Origin: DATKRB01 sp036501425
GTDB lineage: Bacteria; Actinomycetota; Acidimicrobiia; Acidimicrobiales; RAAP-2
Assembly: GCA_036501425.1 (NCBI GenBank)
Contig: DASYAI010000062.1
Coordinates: 1 to 64,000, forward strand
DNA: 64,000 nucleotides
Direction of reading: 5' to 3'
Shown here: positions 60,395 to 64,000 of the stretch, one piece after another
Layout of the letters: each line of letters begins with the position of its first letter
Numbering within the stretch: position 1 is the first letter of the stretch
Position numbers and translations under genes: made by a program
Notes under the pieces: generated by a model
The model's input: the letters and a program-made list of their open reading frames with translations, nothing else
Databases searched by the model: none
Told to the model about the DNA's origin: nothing

Positions 60395-60850
60395 CTAGTG
60401 CTCGTAGCCGGGGCCCCGGTCGACGGCGGACCGCCGAGCGACGAGCTTGCTCCGGGCGTAGATGAACATCACCGGGGTGGCGAGAGCCCCCTGGACCCCG
60501 ATGCCGACGAGGGCCAGAAAGATCAGGAGCCCGAGCACCTGGTACCAGTTGTTGGCGTGGAGGCTCCGGTTCCCCCAGGCCCACAGAACGAGCCCCATGG
60601 TGAGCACCTCCAGCGTGCAGAAGGCGCCGAAGGCCGCCAGGAGCGAGTTCGCCACCTTGGTCTCGTCGGGATCGAGCCCCCGGCGCCCGTCGCGCACGAG
60701 CAGCCCGGCGATGGCCAGGGTGACCACCAGCAGCGCCGCCCCGACCACGAGGGGGATCCAGTCCGAGCCGAAGATGCCGGCCGACATCAGCCCGATCGCG
60801 GCCGAAAAGGCCAGCAGGACGAACAGCAGATACCCGTAGAGCTTGCCCAT
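60395..60850 (-). CDS. Hypothetical four-helix membrane protein
   Basis: I do not recognise a family. The 151-residue protein has hydrophobic segments near residues 5-25, 31-51, 68-90 and 103-125, followed by a basic tail (YARSKLVARRSAVDRG). The loop between helices 2 and 3 is charged (RDGRRGLDPDETK). The ATG at 60850 has no strong ribosome site. The next gene to the left, after the tandem repeat, encodes the small Cys protein. Confidence 0.7.
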   Translation of the reverse strand: MGKLYGYLLFVLLAFSAAIGLMSAGIFGSDWIPLVVGAALLVVTLAIAGLLVRDGRRGLDPDETKVANSLLAAFGAFCTLEVLTMGLVLWAWGNRSLHANNWYQVLGLLIFLALVGIGVQGALATPVMFIYARSKLVARRSAVDRGPGYEH

Positions 60851-60983
60851 GGATGAGAGCTTCCCCGTTCGGGGCTGGGGGAAGCAAGCACGGCAGGTGC
60901 CGGGGTCCGCCGGCGGGTCCGCCGGCCGGCCGGTCCGCCCGGCCGGGTCGATCGGGTCGGCGCCGGTCCCGGTCCGGTGGCGC

Positions 60984-60989
60984 TAGCGT
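60984..60989 (+). promoter_or_regulatory. -10 box TAGCGT of the Nudix gene
   Basis: TAGCGT ends 6 nt before the GTG at 60996. Confidence 0.5.
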
Positions 60990-60995
60990 CTGGGC

Positions 60996-61694
60996 GTGGA
61001 TCCGTCCGTGCCGACCCGAACCCTGCTGCGCTGGAGCGAGAGCCTGTCGTCGATCGCGCGCACCGGCCTCGGCTTCACCGAAAGCCTCTACGAGCGGGAG
61101 CGGTTCGAGGAGATCCTCCACGTGGCCGCCGACATCCGGGCCACCGTCGAGGGTGTCGACCCGTCCGAGGACGCCGAGGGCCTGGTGGAGGAGTGGCTCG
61201 ACGGGGTGGGCATCGGGGTGCCCGGCTACGTCACGCCCAAGGTCGCGGTCGGGGCAGCGGTGGGCAACGATCGGGGCGAGCTGCTGCTCATCCAACGGGC
61301 CGACTCCGGCGCCTGGCTGTACCCGACCGGGTGGTGCGACGTGGGCTACTCCGCCGCCGAGGTGGTGGTGAAGGAGGTGCTCGAGGAGACCGGCATCGAG
61401 GTGGAGCCGGTGCGCCTGATCATGGTGCTCGACGGGCTGCGGCTGGGGTTCACCCGCACCGCCCTCTTCTCGCTGGTGTTCCACTGCCGACCGGTCGGCG
61501 GGAAGCTCGAGCCGCACCCGCTCGAGTGCCGCGACGTGGGCTGGTTCGCCGCCGACGCCCTTCCCAGCCCGCTGATCTCGGTCGAGCGGTGGGGCGAGCA
61601 CGTCTTCGCCGCCCTCCGGGGCGAGCGGCGCGACGTCCTCTACGACCGGGTGCGCCAACCGATGTGGCGCTCGGTCGTCGAGCCGGGGTCCTGA
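60996..61694 (+). CDS. Nudix hydrolase with N-terminal Nudix_N_2 domain
   Basis: The 232 residues hold a helical N-terminal domain (LLRWSESLSSIARTGLGFTESLYERERFEEIL) and a Nudix fold. The Nudix box reads GWCDVGYSAAEVVVKEVLEETGI. Relative to G-x5-E-x7-REVxEExG the first Glu is Tyr and the Arg is Lys; the metal-binding EE pair is intact. Nucleoside-diphosphate-linked substrates are typical of the family. A GNAT gene follows after 1 nt. Confidence 0.88.
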   Translation: MDPSVPTRTLLRWSESLSSIARTGLGFTESLYERERFEEILHVAADIRATVEGVDPSEDAEGLVEEWLDGVGIGVPGYVTPKVAVGAAVGNDRGELLLIQRADSGAWLYPTGWCDVGYSAAEVVVKEVLEETGIEVEPVRLIMVLDGLRLGFTRTALFSLVFHCRPVGGKLEPHPLECRDVGWFAADALPSPLISVERWGEHVFAALRGERRDVLYDRVRQPMWRSVVEPGS

Positions 61695-61695
61695 C

Positions 61696-62145
61696 ATGGC
61701 CGACGGGTCGGTGCGGGTCGAGGAGGTCCTGAGCATCGACGCCGACCTCGTCGACACCATGGTGGCCTTGCTGCCCCAGCTCAGCTCGTCGGCGCCGCCG
61801 CCGACGGTCGAGGAGCTGAGCGCCATCGTCGAGTCCCCGGCCACGGTGCTCTTCGCCGCTCGCGACGAGAAGGGTCGGATCCTCGGCTCGCTCACCCTCG
61901 CCCTGTTCCGGGTCCCGACCGGCATGCGGGCGTGGATCGAGGACGTGGTGGTCGACACCGACACCCGGGGCCGCGGGGTGGGGGCGGCGCTGGTGCAGGC
62001 CGCCCTGGCCCGGGCGGGCGAGTGCGGTGCCCGCACGGTGGACCTGACCTCGCGCCCGAGCCGTGAGGACGCCAACCGCCTCTACCAGCGGCTCGGGTTC
62101 GAGACCCGCCAGACCAACGTGTACCGCTGGTCGGACCCCTCCTGA
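61696..62145 (+). CDS. GNAT acetyltransferase
   Basis: This is a 149-residue single GNAT domain with WIEDVVVDTDTRGRGVGAALVQAAL (acetyl-CoA loop RGRGVG) and RPSREDANRLYQRLGFETRQTNVYRW near the end. The acceptor is unknown. Coupling to the Nudix gene suggests co-expression, and an LpdA-like gene follows after 13 nt. Confidence 0.88.
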   Translation: MADGSVRVEEVLSIDADLVDTMVALLPQLSSSAPPPTVEELSAIVESPATVLFAARDEKGRILGSLTLALFRVPTGMRAWIEDVVVDTDTRGRGVGAALVQAALARAGECGARTVDLTSRPSREDANRLYQRLGFETRQTNVYRWSDPS

Positions 62146-62158
62146 GCCGGCCGCCGTC

Positions 62159-63514
62159 ATGCGCTTCGTGATCGTCGGCGGCGGACCGGCCGGCAACCAG
62201 GCGGCGACCGAGGCGGCCCGGTTGGGGGTCGAGGTGGTGCTGATCGAGCGCGACGTCATCGGTGGGGCGGCCAACCTGTGGGACTGCATCCCGTCGAAGG
62301 CCATGATCGCCACCGGCGGGGCGATGTCCTTCCTCGGCCGGGCGGGGGGCATGGGCCTGGCCGAGGTGCGCGGCTCGCTCGACCTCGACGTGCTGCGGGG
62401 GCGCATCTCGGGGATCGCGCGGCGGCTGGAGGACTCGACCGTCCAGATCCTCGGGAGCCAGCAGGTCGAGCTGGTGCGGGGGGTCGGGCGGCTCGACGGC
62501 CCCAACCGGGTGATCGCCCGCACCGTCGACGGCGACCGCAGCTACGACGCCGACGCCATCTTGGTCAGCACGGGCAGCCGGCCGCGGGTGCCCGAGTGGG
62601 CGGAGATCGACGGGGACCGGGTGCTCTCGACCCGGGACGCCTACCCGCCCAAGGTCCTCCCCGAGCACCTGGTGGTCATCGGCTCGGGGGTCACCGGGGT
62701 CGAGTTCGTGCACATGTTCTCGTCGCTCGGCTGCCAGGTGACCCTCATCGTGAGCCGCGAGCAGGTGCTCCCGAGCAAGGACGCCGAGGTGGCGGCGGTG
62801 CTGGAGGCCGACTTCCTGCGCCGGGGCGTGCGGCTGCTGAAGGGCGCCCGGGCGGTGGGCATCCGCCGCGACGAGGGAGGCGTGGTGGTGAGCTGCGACG
62901 ACGGCCGGGTGGTGGCGGGCAGTCACGCCCTGCTGGCCATCGGCTCGGTGCCCAACTCCGAAGGCCTCGACCTGGGGTCGGCCGGGGTCGAGGTGGACGA
63001 GCGGGGCTACGTCCCCATCAACCACCACTGCCAGACCAACGTGCCCCACATCTACGCCGCCGGCGACCTGTCGGGCAAGCTCCCGCTGTCGTCGGTCGCC
63101 GCCATGCAGGGCCGCAAGATCGCCGAGCACGCGGTGGGCGGCCACAGCGTCTCGCACCGCCACCTCAACTACGACAAGGCGGCTTCCGCCATCTTCACCG
63201 AGCCCGAGATCGCCGACGTCGGGCTGGCCGAGGCCGACGCCTTCGCCGAGGGCCGCAAGGTGCGGGTGACCAAGGTGCCGTTCGCCGCCAGCCCCAAGGC
63301 CCTCATCAACAACGATCCCCGGGGCTTCGTCAAGATCGTCTCGGACCCGGCCACCGGGGTGGTGCTGGGCGGGTCCATCGTCGGCCAGAACGCCGCCGAG
63401 CTCATCTCGGTGCTGGCGGTCGCCGTCACCGCCGGCCTGAAGGTGAGCGACCTGGTCGACTCCATGCTGGTGCACCCCTCGCTCTCCGAGGCGTTGGCCG
63501 AGGCGGCCGAGTAG
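62159..63514 (+). CDS. lpdA: NAD(P)H-quinone dehydrogenase, LpdA-like flavoprotein
   Basis: The 451-residue flavoprotein is of the dihydrolipoamide-dehydrogenase fold: FAD motif VIVGGGPAGNQAATEA, NAD motif VVIGSGVTGVEFV, and IYAAGDLSGKLPL. The redox disulfide is absent: the segment GGAANLWDCIPSK has Ala38 in place of the first Cys and keeps only Cys43. This is as in mycobacterial LpdA (Rv3303c), an NADPH-dependent quinone reductase. The active-site His-Glu end of true Lpd is replaced by HPSLSEALAEAAE. Confidence 0.9.
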   Translation: MRFVIVGGGPAGNQAATEAARLGVEVVLIERDVIGGAANLWDCIPSKAMIATGGAMSFLGRAGGMGLAEVRGSLDLDVLRGRISGIARRLEDSTVQILGSQQVELVRGVGRLDGPNRVIARTVDGDRSYDADAILVSTGSRPRVPEWAEIDGDRVLSTRDAYPPKVLPEHLVVIGSGVTGVEFVHMFSSLGCQVTLIVSREQVLPSKDAEVAAVLEADFLRRGVRLLKGARAVGIRRDEGGVVVSCDDGRVVAGSHALLAIGSVPNSEGLDLGSAGVEVDERGYVPINHHCQTNVPHIYAAGDLSGKLPLSSVAAMQGRKIAEHAVGGHSVSHRHLNYDKAASAIFTEPEIADVGLAEADAFAEGRKVRVTKVPFAASPKALINNDPRGFVKIVSDPATGVVLGGSIVGQNAAELISVLAVAVTAGLKVSDLVDSMLVHPSLSEALAEAAE

Positions 63515-63546
63515 GCCCGGCCCGTCGGGCCGAGGTCGCCCGTGGC

Positions 63547-64000
63547 TCACGCCAGGGTGTCGAGGATCTCGGCGACCAGCTCGGGGGTGGTGTCGGGGTG
63601 CAAGAAGGCCAGCCGACCGGCCGGCCGGCCCTCCCAGGTGGTCGGCATCACGAACGCCACCTGGTCCCGGATCAGGGTGGTCGACCAGCGCTCGTAGTCG
63701 GCCCGGTCCCAGCCCTGCCGGGTGAAGAGGACCACCGACAGCTCGGGCTCCCGCAGCAGCTCGAGATAGGGCCGCGCCCGTACCTGGTCCGCCGCCTCGG
63801 CCGCGATGCGCAGGCCCGCCTCGACCGCGGCGCGGTAGGCGTCGGTGCCGTGGACCGCCAGGGAGAACCACAGCGGCAGGCCCCGGGCCCGCCGGGTGAG
63901 GTGGAAGGCGTAGTCGCTCGGGTTGAAGACGGCCTCGTCGGACGGGTGCATGGCCTCGAGGTAGGACGCGTCCTGCGCGTGGACCGCCTTGGCCAACGGG
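63547..64000 (-). CDS. PLP-dependent group II decarboxylase, C-terminal part (cut by window edge)
   Basis: The visible 151 residues match the C-terminal region of aromatic-L-amino-acid/glutamate/diaminobutyrate decarboxylases (GLPLWFSLAVHGTDAYRAAVE, PELSVVLFTRQGWDRADYERW, RLAFLHPDTTPELVAEIL). The PLP lysine lies upstream, outside the window. The exact substrate cannot be told. The frame continues past the right edge without a start. Confidence 0.8.
   Translation of the reverse strand, partial: PLAKAVHAQDASYLEAMHPSDEAVFNPSDYAFHLTRRARGLPLWFSLAVHGTDAYRAAVEAGLRIAAEAADQVRARPYLELLREPELSVVLFTRQGWDRADYERWSTTLIRDQVAFVMPTTWEGRPAGRLAFLHPDTTPELVAEILDTLA

Noticed and set aside
60006..62075. A 689-codon minus-strand frame covering the small Cys protein, the repeats and the Nudix gene
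   Set aside because: Only its last 68 codons look like a protein. The rest is antisense to a clear Nudix gene or crosses another minus-strand gene in a different frame.

Overview
This is a 64 kb chromosomal window from a very GC-rich actinobacterium. The lineage is indicated by a SigR/RsrA-type sigma/anti-sigma pair, HspR, CarD, DisA, an F420-linked PPOX protein, the F420-associated metalloprotease next to tilS-hpt, GpgS, a CysO-type sulfur carrier and an EtfD-like Fe-S membrane reductase. Gene order is not that of Streptomyces or Mycobacterium, so a deep-branching class such as Acidimicrobiia is plausible, but that placement is inference. There is no prophage, insertion sequence, CRISPR array or defence island. 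Genes are dense, often overlap by 4 nt, and many start with GTG.

Layout. 1-3.4 kb: tRNA-Gly, EtfD-like reductase, PPOX protein, membrane protein. 3.4-5.5 kb: amtB-glnK behind a four-half-site GlnR-like operator. 5.6-13.2 kb: gpmA (minus), then a dnaK-grpE-dnaJ-hspR-clpB operon behind a HAIR-like operator. 13.3-15.7 kb: an FAD oxidase and a BKACE-family gene of atypical composition. 15.9-19.6 kb (minus): murD2-murL-pgeF, an alternative route to D-glutamate in peptidoglycan plus an editing enzyme. 19.6-23.4 kb: an OpuC-type compatible-solute ABC transporter, then a rhodanese protein. 23.9-30.5 kb: sigR-rsrA, metalloprotease, a fused tilS-hpt frame, and folE-folP-(pseudophosphatase)-folB-folK. 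30.5-36.4 kb: DUF2520, panC, panD, nadB, nadC, coaX (CoA and NAD synthesis). 36.4-45.7 kb: polyprenyl diphosphate synthase (minus), clpC, radA, disA, carD, ispD, ispF, rlmB. 45.7-49.9 kb: an MFS transporter, an RfbB-like dehydratase, an orphan amino-acid-type binding protein and tRNA-Thr. 50-53.8 kb: a LytR_C protein, otsB, otsA and gpgS (trehalose and glucosylglycerate). 53.9-57.5 kb: a SAM-I riboswitch controlling a threonine-synthase-like gene and a CysO-like sulfur carrier, then CIRCE-controlled groEL. 57.5-64 kb: HemQ, LarE, a NIL protein, acetyltransferases, small proteins, a perfect-period 24-bp tandem repeat, a Nudix protein, an LpdA-like quinone reductase and a decarboxylase cut by the window edge.

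The most interesting unit is the SAM riboswitch - ThrC-like - CysO-like cassette. A methionine-status switch on a PLP enzyme of O-phosphohomoserine chemistry, co-translated with a thiocarboxylate-type sulfur carrier, suggests a protein-thiocarboxylate route to homocysteine. Other points of note are the murD2-murL-pgeF cluster, the tilS-hpt reading frame with an internal promoter-like start, and a recurrent TANNNT box 6-8 nt before 13 start codons, which implies widespread leaderless transcription.
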